Assembly (NCBI GenBank): GCA_017461765.1
Contig: JAFTXO010000043.1
Span: 1 to 57,511, forward strand
Origin: Clostridia bacterium
GTDB lineage: Bacteria; Bacillota; Clostridia; Oscillospirales; CAG-272
Length of the DNA: 57,511 nt
Reading direction: 5' to 3'
A model generated the notes under the pieces. That model was not told the origin of the DNA. It did not search any database and worked only from the letters and a program-made list of their open reading frames with translations. Of this stretch, positions 28,897 to 40,374 are shown in pieces. Every line of letters starts with the position of its first letter. Position 1 is the first letter of the stretch. The position numbers were made by a program, and so were the translations under genes.

Positions 28897-30543
28897 TTAG
28901 TTTGATTTGTTCGAATTAAGATCTATATTTCTTATAGTATCTCTTAATTTCAAGATATATGACGGTGATACCGAAAGCTCATCGATACCCATTTTCAAAA
29001 ACTCTTCGGTCAGAGTCGTATCAGCCGCAAGCTCTCCGCAGATACCGATCCATTTTCCGTATTTATGAGCGCTTTCGGCAGAATATCTTATAAGTCTGAA
29101 AATTGCCTCGTTATGAATATCACAAAACGGCGCTAATTTGGGATTTTGTCTGTCACAAGCCAAGGTATACTGAGTAAGATCGTTCGTTCCCACGCTGAAA
29201 AAGTCGACTAACGGAGCAAGCTTATCGCTTATTATTGCAGATGCAGGTGTTTCTATCATTATTCCGATCTCTATTTTATGGGAATATTTTATATTTAATT
29301 TTTTTAAATCTTTTTTGACCTCGTCGCAGATGCTTAAAACGGTTTTAAGCTCATTTTCACTCGTTATCATAGGGAACATAATGCCGAGATTTCCGTAAAC
29401 TGAAGCTCGATAAAGTGCTCTTAGCTGTGTTTTGAATATATCTGGATTTGAAAGACATATTCTTATCGCTCTTAAGCCTAAGGCGGGATTTTCTTCCTTA
29501 TCCATATTAAAATAATCTATTTGCTTATCCGCGCCTATATCGAGCGTTCTTATTATTACCTTTTTAGCTCCCATGCTTTCGAGAACCTTTTTATACGCAT
29601 AAAACTGTTCATCCTCTGTTGGAAAGCGATCCTTTTCGAGATACAAAAATTCGCTTCTGAAAAGTCCTATTCCGCCCGCATCGTTTAAAAGCACTGCGCC
29701 TATATTATCAACGCTTCCTATATTTGCAAAAACATTGATCCTTTTTCCGTCGAGCGTTATATTTTCCTTGCCCTTCAGCTTTTGCAAAAGCTCCTTTTTT
29801 TCTATATCACGTTTTTGCTTTAGCTCATACTCTTCAATTGTTTTTTTATCGGGATTTATTATTATATCTCCGTTATAGCCGTCGATTATCAAAAGATCCG
29901 CATCCTTTACCGTTTCAAGAAATCCCTCTCCCACGTTCACAACGGCGGGTATATTCATATTTCTTGCCAAGATCGCGGTGTGAGAATTTCCCGTTCCTTG
30001 CTCGGTTACAAAGGCTATTACTTGATCCTTATTGAGCGATACGGTTTCACTTGGTGCTAAATCGTCTGCGCAGATTATTATCTTTTCATTAAAATCAATC
30101 TTTTTATCGTTTTTATTTACAAGACACGCAATTATTCTGTTTGATATATCCTTGACATCGGTAGCTCTTGCCTGCATATAGCTATCGTCCATCAAGGAAA
30201 ACATTTCGGCAAAGTTTTCGCCCGTTACGGCTACTGCATATTCGGCGTTTACGAGCTGAGTTTTTATTATATTCAAGATAGATTCGTTATAATCCTCGTC
30301 CTCTACCATCATCATATGGATCTCGAATATCTGTGCGTTTGCCTCTCCTATTTCATGAAGCGCCTTTTCGTATATACTGTTAAGCTGTGATATTGCCTGC
30401 TTTTTTGCATTTTCAAGACGCTTAATTTCGCTCTCGGCGCTCGTTATCCTGCGTCTGCAAACCTTTTTTCCGTTTCTTTTGAAAACGCTTGCCTTTCCTA
30501 TAGCGTAAGCCCCGTAAACTCCGTTGCCCTTAAATCTTAACAT
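28897..30543 (-). CDS. ptsI: PTS enzyme I (PEP-protein phosphotransferase)
   Basis: 548 residues from the ATG at 30543 (MLRFKGNGVYGAYAIGKA); an in-frame GTG at 30558 would add five residues. It takes phosphate from PEP onto His188 (EQGTGNSHTAIL) and passes it to HPr. PEP-binding barrel residues are seen in GLFRSEFLYLEKDRFP and SVGTNDLTQY, and IGICGELA near the end. Its start abuts the ptsH stop. Third gene of the PTS operon. Confidence 0.96.
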   Translation of the reverse strand: MLRFKGNGVYGAYAIGKASVFKRNGKKVCRRRITSAESEIKRLENAKKQAISQLNSIYEKALHEIGEANAQIFEIHMMMVEDEDYNESILNIIKTQLVNAEYAVAVTGENFAEMFSLMDDSYMQARATDVKDISNRIIACLVNKNDKKIDFNEKIIICADDLAPSETVSLNKDQVIAFVTEQGTGNSHTAILARNMNIPAVVNVGEGFLETVKDADLLIIDGYNGDIIINPDKKTIEEYELKQKRDIEKKELLQKLKGKENITLDGKRINVFANIGSVDNIGAVLLNDAGGIGLFRSEFLYLEKDRFPTEDEQFYAYKKVLESMGAKKVIIRTLDIGADKQIDYFNMDKEENPALGLRAIRICLSNPDIFKTQLRALYRASVYGNLGIMFPMITSENELKTVLSICDEVKKDLKKLNIKYSHKIEIGIMIETPASAIISDKLAPLVDFFSVGTNDLTQYTLACDRQNPKLAPFCDIHNEAIFRLIRYSAESAHKYGKWIGICGELAADTTLTEEFLKMGIDELSVSPSYILKLRDTIRNIDLNSNKSN

Positions 30544-30544
30544 A

Positions 30545-30802
30545 TCAGAAGCTCTCACTCAAAAATTCCTTTAATTCTTTTTCCGCTTTTTCTTCGTCCG
30601 GACCGTTTACCGTGATCTTTACCGTATCGTTACATTTTACGCAAAGTCCCATTATTGCTATAAGCTTTGTTGCATTTGCGCTTTTTTCGCCTTTTTTTAT
30701 TATTATCTCGCTCTCGTATTCCTTGGCTTTTTTGACCAGGAGTCCAGCCGGACGCGCGTGTATTCCAAGCTCATCCTTTATTGTATACTCAAATTCCCTC
30801 AT
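30545..30802 (-). CDS. ptsH: HPr phosphocarrier protein with Lys at the Ser46 position
   Basis: 85 residues. His15 in GIHARPA accepts phosphate from enzyme I and hands it to EIIA. Alignment by eye to Bacillus HPr puts Lys46 (ANATKLIAIMG) where the HprK target Ser46 normally lies, so the regulatory phosphorylation linked to CcpA is not possible at that site. The protein otherwise has the normal length. It sits 7 bases after the EIICBA gene, suggesting it is the general HPr for this permease and enzyme I. Confidence 0.93.
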   Translation of the reverse strand: MREFEYTIKDELGIHARPAGLLVKKAKEYESEIIIKKGEKSANATKLIAIMGLCVKCNDTVKITVNGPDEEKAEKELKEFLSESF

Positions 30803-30809
30803 ATTTTTC

Positions 30810-33011
<2,202 letters not shown>

Positions 33012-33027
33012 TTATTGCTTATTTAAT

Positions 33028-33063
33028 GTAAAAAAATACGCCCGAAAAATTTTCGAGCGTATT
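33028..33063 (-). terminator. terminator of DUF2500-like gene 2
   Basis: 10-bp stem 33035-33044 with 33054-33063 (one G:U) followed by TTTTTTTA on the minus strand. Confidence 0.8.
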
Positions 33064-33064
33064 T

Positions 33065-33406
33065 TTATTTATTGAAGCTGACAAGCTCAGTTCCTTTATA
33101 AAGAATTGTTACTCTGTCATCTAAATTTATTTTTTTATATATTGATTTTGAGGCTTTAAGTTCAACTATTTCATCTTCAATAGTCTTAAATGCTATATAA
33201 TATTCATAATAATACGAGCCTAAAATACCGTTTGGCAATTCAACTCTTTCTTTACGCTTATCTACAACTGTAGCTCTTTGCTGACAAGCCCTTGAATTGG
33301 AACGAAATATAAATGAAATAATCCTTACAATTATTATAACACCAAATACGGCAATCATAAAAGAGGATATTATCAGAAGTATTATAAGAAATACGCCCAT
33401 ATTCAT
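33065..33406 (-). CDS. DUF2500-like membrane protein, second copy
   Basis: 113 residues from the ATG at 33406 (MNMGVF), with GGGTGA upstream; an in-frame TTG at 33418 is less likely. Long membrane helix ~8-35, then a beta domain (RATVVDKRKERVELP, YYEYYIAFKTIEDEIVELKAS, LDDRVTILYKG) like the protein at 28447-28791. Function unknown. Own strong promoter and terminator. Confidence 0.7.
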   Translation of the reverse strand: MNMGVFLIILLIISSFMIAVFGVIIIVRIISFIFRSNSRACQQRATVVDKRKERVELPNGILGSYYYEYYIAFKTIEDEIVELKASKSIYKKINLDDRVTILYKGTELVSFNK

Positions 33407-33441
33407 AAAATCACCCAATTATAATATAATTTTCTAACGTT

Positions 33442-33470
33442 ATTATATCATTTTTATTTATGCTTGTCAA
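33442..33470 (-). promoter_or_regulatory. SigA-type promoter of DUF2500-like gene 2
   Basis: Minus strand TTGACA (33465-33470), 17-base spacer, TATAAT (33442-33447): full consensus in both boxes. Confidence 0.85.
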
Positions 33471-33498
33471 TTTAATGTAATTTTTTATTTTGCAAACA

Positions 33499-33529
33499 AA
33501 AATCACCCAAGAAAATCTTAGGTGATTTT
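33499..33529 (-). terminator. terminator of mrp-hydCBA operon
   Basis: Stem AAAATCACC(C/T)AAG with CTTAGGTGATTTT, directly after the hydA stop at 33536, with TTTTTG on the minus side. Confidence 0.8.
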
Positions 33530-33535
33530 GCGTTA

Positions 33536-35278
33536 TTATTTAAGTCCGCGTTTTACGTAGCTTGTATGAAGGATCTCGTGAGCCTTATGGCTTCCGGGCT
33601 TTTCAAAGAATTCGTCATAAAGCTTCTTAACTGCAGAGTTCTCGTGTGATTTTCTTACATCGAGATTCTTATCTGCTGTGTAAAGAACCTTTGCACGAAG
33701 CTCTCTCAAGTTTACGTTATTTCTTACAACTGCGGGTTGTGTAGGTTGTCCACCGCCGTTTACGCAACCGCCGGGACAAGCCATGATTTCGATAAAGTCA
33801 ACCTTTGTTGTGCCTGCTTTAACTTCGTTAAGAAGTCTCTTAGCGTTTGCCGTTCCGCTTGCAACTGCAACTCTGATTTCTTTTCCGCCGAGCTTGTAAA
33901 CTGCCTTCTTAACGCCTTGGATACCACGAACGTCTTCAAATTCAAGCTTTTCAAGCTTCTTGCCTTCGATAACTTCAGCAGCTGTACGAAGTGCAGCCTC
34001 CATAACGCCGCCTGTAGCGCCGAAGATAGCGCCGGCGCCTGAACCGATGCTGAACGGATCGTCGAATTTTGCATCGGGCAATGCTCTGAAGCTGATGCCT
34101 GCTTGCTTAATCATTCTTGCAAGCTCTCTCGTTGTGATAGCAACGTCAACATCGCATACGCCTGCTGCATTCTGATGATCTCTTGTTACTTCGAATTTTT
34201 TTGCTGTACAAGGAATAGCAGATACAAATACGATATCCTTAGGATCAAGACCAACCTTTTGTGCGTAGTATGTCTTATACATAGCTCCGAACATTTGTTG
34301 AGGAGATTTACAGCTTGAGAGGTTATCTGTGAATTCAGGGAAATAGTGCTCACAGTATTTAACCCATCCGGGTGAGCAGGATGTGATAAGAGGAAGATTC
34401 TTGCCCTCTTTCATTCTTTCAAGGAATTCTGTTGCCTCTTCCATGATAGTAAGGTCAGCTGTGAGGTTCATATCATATACACCGTCAAAGCCGAGCGCCT
34501 TCATCGCGGCAACCATCTTGCCTTCTACATCAGTGCCGGGCTCGTAATCAAAGCATTCGCCAATAGTAGCTCTTACAGAGGGAGCTGCACAGATAGCAAC
34601 GTGCTTTGTAGGATCTGCGATAGCTGCAAGAACCTTTGCAGTATCGTCCTTTTCATAAAGAGCGCCAACAGGACAAGCAACAATACATTGTCCGCAACCG
34701 ATACAGGATGTCTGATCGAGTGTCTTTTCAAATGCAGATGCGATGTGTGTATCAAAGCCACGGTCGTTAGCACCGATAACTCCGATACCCTGCATATTCT
34801 TACAAGCAGCTACGCAACGGCGGCAAAGAATACATTTTTCGTTATCACGAACGATGTAAGGTGTTGAATCGTCAATTGCATATGCGTTATTGTTTCCTTG
34901 GAAATGATCCTCGTCAACTCCGTACTCGTTACAAAGCTTTTGAAGCTCGCAGCTTGTGGAACGGATACAAGTAAGACATTTCTTTTTATGAGCGGAAACA
35001 ACGAGCTCGAGGTTTGTTTTTCTTGTTTTTCTGATTTTAGGAGTATTTGTGTATACCTCCATACCTTCGTTTACGGGATATACGCAAGCTGCGGCAAGTC
35101 CGCGTGCGCCTTTTACTTCAACGAGGCAGAGACGGCAAGCGCCGATCTCGTTTATATCTTTGAGATAACAAAGTGTGGGAATATCTACGCCGGCATATCT
35201 TGCAGCTTCAAGAACTGTTGAATTAGCAGGAACAGCATATTCTCTATCATTAATTTTTATATTTACCATGTTTTCCAT
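33536..35278 (-). CDS. hydA: [FeFe] hydrogenase catalytic subunit HydA (NADH-linked, trimeric type)
   Basis: 580 residues from the ATG at 35278 (MENMVNIK) with AAAGGAGC upstream. N-terminal [2Fe-2S] domain (Cys37, 48, 51, 65), HxxxCxxC-type cluster around Cys101-Cys116, two [4Fe-4S] sites (149-159 and 192-202), then the H-cluster domain with TSCSPGW (299-305), PCTAKKFE (356-363) and MACPGGCVNGG. The second Cys of the usual TSCCP motif is Ser302 here. Together with HydB and HydC it should reversibly couple H2 to NADH and probably ferredoxin. No maturase genes (hydE, F, G) are in the window. Confidence 0.95.
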   Translation of the reverse strand: MENMVNIKINDREYAVPANSTVLEAARYAGVDIPTLCYLKDINEIGACRLCLVEVKGARGLAAACVYPVNEGMEVYTNTPKIRKTRKTNLELVVSAHKKKCLTCIRSTSCELQKLCNEYGVDEDHFQGNNNAYAIDDSTPYIVRDNEKCILCRRCVAACKNMQGIGVIGANDRGFDTHIASAFEKTLDQTSCIGCGQCIVACPVGALYEKDDTAKVLAAIADPTKHVAICAAPSVRATIGECFDYEPGTDVEGKMVAAMKALGFDGVYDMNLTADLTIMEEATEFLERMKEGKNLPLITSCSPGWVKYCEHYFPEFTDNLSSCKSPQQMFGAMYKTYYAQKVGLDPKDIVFVSAIPCTAKKFEVTRDHQNAAGVCDVDVAITTRELARMIKQAGISFRALPDAKFDDPFSIGSGAGAIFGATGGVMEAALRTAAEVIEGKKLEKLEFEDVRGIQGVKKAVYKLGGKEIRVAVASGTANAKRLLNEVKAGTTKVDFIEIMACPGGCVNGGGQPTQPAVVRNNVNLRELRAKVLYTADKNLDVRKSHENSAVKKLYDEFFEKPGSHKAHEILHTSYVKRGLK

Positions 35279-35294
35279 ATGAAGCTCCTTTCGA

Positions 35295-37202
35295 TTAACC
35301 TTTATAAATTGCCTGGAATTTCTTACAGCTGGGGAGACAAGCACCGCATTTTACGCACTTAGTTGAGTCGATCTGCATTGATGCAAGCTTATGTCCTTCT
35401 GCAACGTAGTCTGTTCTGCTGATTGCGTCAGCGGGACACTGTTTTGCGCACAAGCCACAGCCCATACATTTATCAAGGTCTATCTTATATGTAAAGAGCT
35501 TCTTACATACGCCCGCAGGACACTTCTTGTCTACGATATGAGCTATATACTCATCACGGAAGTTAGCAAGCGTTGAAAGAACGGGGTTGGGAGCTGTCTG
35601 TCCAAGACCGCAAAGTGATGCGCTCTTGATGTAATTAGCAAGCTCTTCGAGCTTATCAAGGTCTTCCATTTCGCCGTTACCCTCTGTGATCTTGTTAAGG
35701 ATCTCAAGAAGTCTTACTGTACCGATACGGCAGGGTGCGCATTTACCGCAGGATTCATCAACGGTAAATTCAAGGAAGAATTTAGCAAGGTCAACCATAC
35801 ATGTATCTTCATCCATTACGATAAGTCCGCCTGAGCCCATCATTGAGCCTTGAGCAATAAGGTTATCGTAGTCGATCTCAACATCGTATTTGGAAGCAGG
35901 GATGCATCCGCCTGAAGGTCCACCTGTCTGAGCAGCCTTGAATTTCTTTCCGTTAGGAATACCGCCACCGATCTCTTCTACTACTTCACGGAGTGTTGTA
36001 CCCATAGGAATTTCAACAAGTCCTGTATTTGTGATCTTTCCGCCGAGAGCAAATACCTTTGTTCCCTTGGATCTTTCAGTACCCATAGAACTGAACCAGG
36101 AAGCACCCTTCAAGATGATTTGAGGAATGTTTGCGTATGTTTCAACATTATTGATGATAGTGGGCTTGCCCCAAAGTCCCTTAACTGCAGGGAACGGAGG
36201 ACGGGGACGGGGTTCTCCACGGTTACCCTCGATAGATGTGAGAAGCGCTGTTTCCTCTCCGCATACGAATGCACCCGCGCCAAGACGGATCTGCATATCA
36301 AATTCGAAGTCTGTGCCCAAAATGTTCTTTCCAAGAAGTCCTTCTCTTCTTGCATCGTCAATAGCGTTTTGAAGTCTGTTTACTGCGATAGGATATTCAG
36401 CACGAACATATACGTAACCTTCGTTAGCACCGATAGCATAGCCTGCGATTGCCATAGCCTCGATAAGAGCGTGAGGGTCACCTTCAAGTATGGAACGGTC
36501 CATAAATGCTCCGGGGTCGCCCTCGTCACCGTTACATACAACGTATTTCTGTCCCTTAGGCTGAGCTGCTGCAAACTGCCACTTTCTACCCGTTGGGAAT
36601 CCACCGCCTCCACGACCGCGAATACCTGAATCAAGGATCTCCTTGATTACATCTTCAGGAGTCATTTCTGTAACGACCTTAGCAAGTGCCAAGTAACCGT
36701 TTGTTCCTATGTATTCATTAATGCAATGAGGATCGATAACACCGCAGTTACGGAGTGCTACACGCTTTTGCTTTTTGTAGAATGTTGTTTCGTTAAGAGA
36801 AAGGATCTGATCACCCTTAACTGTTTCGGAGTAAAGATATTTCTTAACGGGATTACCGTTTACGAGATGCTCGTTTACGATCTCGTCAACGCTATCAAGT
36901 GTTATTCTTGAATAGAAGGTTCCTTCGGGATATACGATAACGATCGGACCCAAAGCGCACAAGCCAAAGCATCCTGTAAGTACAACCTGTACCTTTTCTT
37001 CAATGCCTGCAGCCTTGATTGCGGCTTCCATTTTTTCTTTGATCTGAACGCTCTTTGAGGAAGTACAGCCTGTACCGCCGCAAATAAGAACGTGCTTTTC
37101 TATTTTACCGTCGGAAACTTTTTCCGCACCGTGTTGACGGAACGCGATCTTGCCTGCGTAAGCGTCTCTGATTTTAATAAGATCTGCTATATTGTTAATC
37201 AT
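35295..37202 (-). CDS. hydB: HydB, NuoF-like flavin/NADH subunit of the hydrogenase
   Basis: 635 residues. N-terminal thioredoxin-like [2Fe-2S] domain (~30-120; CGGTGCTSSKS), NuoF core with the FMN/NADH region (GRGGGGFPTGRKW, VCNGDEGDPGAFMDR), SLBB region, [4Fe-4S] motif ESCGKCAPCRIG, and a C-terminal 2x[4Fe-4S] ferredoxin domain (CMGCGLCAKQCP, CVKCGACLPSC). This is the architecture of HydB in electron-bifurcating hydrogenases. It lies 19 bases after hydC and 16 before hydA. Confidence 0.95.
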   Translation of the reverse strand: MINNIADLIKIRDAYAGKIAFRQHGAEKVSDGKIEKHVLICGGTGCTSSKSVQIKEKMEAAIKAAGIEEKVQVVLTGCFGLCALGPIVIVYPEGTFYSRITLDSVDEIVNEHLVNGNPVKKYLYSETVKGDQILSLNETTFYKKQKRVALRNCGVIDPHCINEYIGTNGYLALAKVVTEMTPEDVIKEILDSGIRGRGGGGFPTGRKWQFAAAQPKGQKYVVCNGDEGDPGAFMDRSILEGDPHALIEAMAIAGYAIGANEGYVYVRAEYPIAVNRLQNAIDDARREGLLGKNILGTDFEFDMQIRLGAGAFVCGEETALLTSIEGNRGEPRPRPPFPAVKGLWGKPTIINNVETYANIPQIILKGASWFSSMGTERSKGTKVFALGGKITNTGLVEIPMGTTLREVVEEIGGGIPNGKKFKAAQTGGPSGGCIPASKYDVEIDYDNLIAQGSMMGSGGLIVMDEDTCMVDLAKFFLEFTVDESCGKCAPCRIGTVRLLEILNKITEGNGEMEDLDKLEELANYIKSASLCGLGQTAPNPVLSTLANFRDEYIAHIVDKKCPAGVCKKLFTYKIDLDKCMGCGLCAKQCPADAISRTDYVAEGHKLASMQIDSTKCVKCGACLPSCKKFQAIYKG

Positions 37203-37221
37203 TTCGTTATTCCGCCTTTCA

Positions 37222-37716
37222 TTAGTTATATTTTGCGATAATGCCTGCGATCATATCAGGTGTGAGTCTTCCGTAAACCTCTTCGTTTACAGTAAGAACG
37301 GGAGCAAGTCCGCACGCACCGATGCAACGTGTAGCATCAAGGCTGAATTTTCTGTCAGCTGTGATTTCGCCGTTCTTTATGCCGAGAACGGATTCAAGCT
37401 TGTCCATAAGAAGACCTGCGCCTTTTACGTAGCAAGCAGTACCAAGACATACGCTTACAGCGTGATTGCCCTTGGGATTAAGAATGAACTGTGAGTAGAA
37501 GGATGCTACTCCGTAAACCTCTGAAAGAGGAATGTCCATGGCGAGCGCAATATGCTGTTGCACTTCAATAGGAAGGTATCCGTAGATGCCTTGCGCTTTT
37601 TGAAGAATAGCCATGAGTGCGCCTTTTTGATCCTTGTGTTCCGCAATGACCTTGTCAAGTGCAATTTCTTGCTCTTTTGTGCCATTGAAGGAAACGGTTG
37701 TCATTTTTTTCTTCAT
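37222..37716 (-). CDS. hydC: HydC, NuoE-like [2Fe-2S] subunit
   Basis: 164 residues, thioredoxin-fold [2Fe-2S] protein of the NuoE family: helical start, VYGVASFYSQF, then cluster cysteines in VCLGTACYVKG and CIGACGLAPV. First of the three hydrogenase subunits, 31 bases after mrp without a convincing promoter between, so probably in one transcript with it. Confidence 0.95.
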   Translation of the reverse strand: MKKKMTTVSFNGTKEQEIALDKVIAEHKDQKGALMAILQKAQGIYGYLPIEVQQHIALAMDIPLSEVYGVASFYSQFILNPKGNHAVSVCLGTACYVKGAGLLMDKLESVLGIKNGEITADRKFSLDATRCIGACGLAPVLTVNEEVYGRLTPDMIAGIIAKYN

Positions 37717-37747
37717 AAAAAATCTCCCTTTATAATATTATTTTTTA

Positions 37748-38587
37748 TCATTCGTTGATTGGAAATCTTTTCTCGATAGCGGCTATCGCATTATCAAGAT
37801 AATCGTTTTCCAAAAGCTCTATAATGCCTTTATCGCATAGCGCCGCAAGCTTTGCATCGATCGGCAGTTTACCGAGCACTTCATAATTATATTTCGTTGC
37901 GACCTCACTTATCTTTCCTTCTCCGAAAATGTGCATTTCCTTTCCGCAGTCGGGGCAGATAACATAGCTCATATTCTGAACTATTCCTATTACGGGAACA
38001 TTCATCATCTGTGCCATCTTAGCCGCTTTCTCCACGATCATGGATACAAGATCCTGAGGGGTGGTTACTATAATTATTCCGTCTATGGGAAGCGATTGGA
38101 ATACTGTAAGCGGAACGTCTCCTGTTCCCGGAGGCATATCTACAAACATATAATCTACCTCGTCCCACACAACATCGGTCCAAAATTGTTTTACCGTTCC
38201 TGCTATAACAGGTCCGCGCCATACGACAGGTCTGGTTTCGTCTTCAAGAAGAAGATTTACAGACATTACATCTATTCCCGTTTTTGTGGTTACAGGCAAA
38301 AGATACTGTCCGTTTGAAAGCGCACGGTCTTTTAATCCAAAAGCTCTCGGTATAGACGGTCCTGTAATATCAGCATCCAAAATGGAAGTTTTATAGCCTT
38401 TTCTTTGCATAAGCACGGAAAGCATTGAGGTTACTATAGATTTTCCCACTCCGCCCTTGCCACTTACAACACCGATAACTCTTTTTACGGAGCTTAATTC
38501 ATTGAGCTGTTCCTTTGGTATAGCGTTTTCTCTTGACGAGCAATTTGCGCTACACGAGGAACAATCATGTGTGCATTCTTTTGACAT
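37748..38587 (-). CDS. Mrp/ApbC/NBP35-type Fe-S carrier ATPase
   Basis: 279 residues. Cys-rich N-terminus with Cys5, Cys9, Cys12 and Cys16, deviant Walker A GKGGVGKS near 44-51, GPSIPRAFG, VDMPPGTGD, and the CPDC pair that holds a bridging [4Fe-4S] cluster between two subunits. Members transfer Fe-S clusters to target proteins. Its position as first gene before hydCBA suggests service to the cluster-rich hydrogenase, an inference from context. Confidence 0.9.
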   Translation of the reverse strand: MSKECTHDCSSCSANCSSRENAIPKEQLNELSSVKRVIGVVSGKGGVGKSIVTSMLSVLMQRKGYKTSILDADITGPSIPRAFGLKDRALSNGQYLLPVTTKTGIDVMSVNLLLEDETRPVVWRGPVIAGTVKQFWTDVVWDEVDYMFVDMPPGTGDVPLTVFQSLPIDGIIIVTTPQDLVSMIVEKAAKMAQMMNVPVIGIVQNMSYVICPDCGKEMHIFGEGKISEVATKYNYEVLGKLPIDAKLAALCDKGIIELLENDYLDNAIAAIEKRFPINE

Positions 38588-38628
38588 TTATATTTCTTCC
38601 TTTTTATAATAGTTAGTTAACCTTTAAT

Positions 38629-38657
38629 ATTGTACTACAATATTTGTTTTTTTTCAA
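38629..38657 (-). promoter_or_regulatory. SigA-type promoter of mrp-hydCBA
   Basis: Minus strand TTGAAA (38652-38657), 17-base spacer, TACAAT (38629-38634). No clear Rex-type operator was recognised nearby. Confidence 0.7.
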
Positions 38658-38686
38658 GGGTTTTTTGATATTTGTTAAAAAATTCG

Positions 38687-40357
38687 TTAAAATATATTAT
38701 TTTCTTTCAAATATTTTATTTGGTATTGCGATGTTACAGGGTTTTTGTTTTCATAATCAACGTAAACGAAAATTTTCTCTGTTTTCAAAAATGTTGCGGC
38801 TCTCTTTACGCATTGCTTGCGCTTAGTCGACTCATTTTTCTCAAGAGCATTCAAAGCTTTTTTTATTTCCGAGCTGCGATGCTTAAGAAAGTCCGGAAGC
38901 ATACCCATTCTGTTGCTTGACAGGCGGTCAAGTGCCATATTATCGCGTAGAAGATCGGCATTTATAAAATCAAGCTCAGAGAAATATTCATACATTAAAA
39001 GGGTAAAAGCGTCAAGAGTGTTGTTTTTTTCTTTGTTTTTTAGAAATTCAGCGAACCCTGTGTACGTTTTAAATGGATTTTCGGAGCTTTTCGCTATATA
39101 TTCGGCTGTTCTTACAAATCTGCCCGAATTATACATTTTATCAAACACGTCCTCGACCGAATGCATCAGCTTAAGATCGTCATTCGTGAGGTGGGGTGTC
39201 GATAAAACCTCATATGGAGGGGTTTTTGAATATTCGCAAGGATATCTGTCTTCATCCTCTCTCATATCTGCTCCGTGAAGCAATTTTAAAAATCCGAACT
39301 GAAGCATATGAGGCTTAAGCGACAGAGCCATATTAAAGCTGTTTTGAAAGCTTTTAAGATCTTCAAACGGAAGTCCCGCTATAAGATCTATATGAACATG
39401 GATATTTCCTATGGCTATAAGCTTTTTTATGTTTTCTGTCAGCTTTGGAATATCGGTCCTTCGATTTATATATTCCAAGGTCTTTTCATTGAAGGATTGA
39501 AGTCCTATCTCGATTTGTATTGCGCCAAGGGGTGCTTTTGAAAGAAGCTCGACTGTTTCGTCATCTATGATCTCTCCCTCTATTTCGAAGTGAAAGCAGA
39601 CACTCCCCGGGATATTTTCGCCGTAATTATCAATTATAAAGCTAAAGATATTCTTCGCTCTTTTTCGATCGGCGTTGAATGTTCTGTCGATAAATTTTAC
39701 GGTTTTAGTTCCGCTATTTGCGAGAAGAAGTATATTTTTCTTTGCTTCTTCAAGATCGAAAAAGCGAACGCCGCCGCATCTTCCCGACAGGCAAAATGCA
39801 CATCTGTAAGGACAGCCTCTGCTCGTTTCGATATATGATATTCTTCCTTCAAGATTTTTAAAATAATCGTCGCTATACGGACAAGGGGGATCATTTTTTG
39901 AAATGTATGGCGGCTTTTCAATTATTTTGTTTTCTTCTCGGTAACAAAGTCCCTCTATTTTTGACAGCAATTCTCCGTCGCAAAGCTTTGCAATCGGCTC
40001 TTCTCCTTCTCCGCTTATAATAAAGTCGATTGAAGGATTATTTTCAAGGATCTCCTTTGCATTATAGCTGACCTCCGGTCCGCCGAAAAGTATTTTTACA
40101 TTCGGATATTTTTCTTTTATCCTTTCGGATATTGAAAGAAGCTCGGTTATGTTCCAGATATATGCGGAAAAGCCGATCATATCGGCTTGTTTTGAGATAA
40201 TATTTTCAATTACCGTTTCCTGCTTTTCATTTATCGTGCTTTCGTACACCTCGCAAACAGAATCGCGAGAATATTTTTCTATTCCTGCTTTGAGATACCA
40301 TGGAGCTAAGGACGAGTTAATATATTTTGTATTAAGCGCGCATATCAGCACCTTCAT
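38687..40357 (-). CDS. B12-binding-domain radical SAM protein with DUF4080-like C-terminus
   Basis: 556 residues from the ATG at 40357 (MKVLICALNTKY), GAGGTGATG upstream. N-terminal cobalamin-binding-like domain to ~140 (ILFGGPEVSYNA), radical SAM barrel with ETSRGCPYRCAFCLSG (CxxxCxxC), IEIGLQSFNEKTLEYINR and DLIAGLPFE, and a C-terminal ~190 residues of the DUF4080 kind. The lower-ligand His motif of true B12 domains is not evident. Substrate unknown. Single gene. Confidence 0.88.
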   Translation of the reverse strand: MKVLICALNTKYINSSLAPWYLKAGIEKYSRDSVCEVYESTINEKQETVIENIISKQADMIGFSAYIWNITELLSISERIKEKYPNVKILFGGPEVSYNAKEILENNPSIDFIISGEGEEPIAKLCDGELLSKIEGLCYREENKIIEKPPYISKNDPPCPYSDDYFKNLEGRISYIETSRGCPYRCAFCLSGRCGGVRFFDLEEAKKNILLLANSGTKTVKFIDRTFNADRKRAKNIFSFIIDNYGENIPGSVCFHFEIEGEIIDDETVELLSKAPLGAIQIEIGLQSFNEKTLEYINRRTDIPKLTENIKKLIAIGNIHVHIDLIAGLPFEDLKSFQNSFNMALSLKPHMLQFGFLKLLHGADMREDEDRYPCEYSKTPPYEVLSTPHLTNDDLKLMHSVEDVFDKMYNSGRFVRTAEYIAKSSENPFKTYTGFAEFLKNKEKNNTLDAFTLLMYEYFSELDFINADLLRDNMALDRLSSNRMGMLPDFLKHRSSEIKKALNALEKNESTKRKQCVKRAATFLKTEKIFVYVDYENKNPVTSQYQIKYLKENNIF

Positions 40358-40374
40358 ATCATCACCTCGTATAT

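Noticed and set aside
36120-36629. Long open frame on the plus strand opposite hydB (169 codons)
   Set aside because: It lies fully inside a well-conserved gene, has no ribosome site, and its composition is explained by the codon bias of the opposite strand. The same applies to other antisense frames such as 12180-12614 and 5130-5687.
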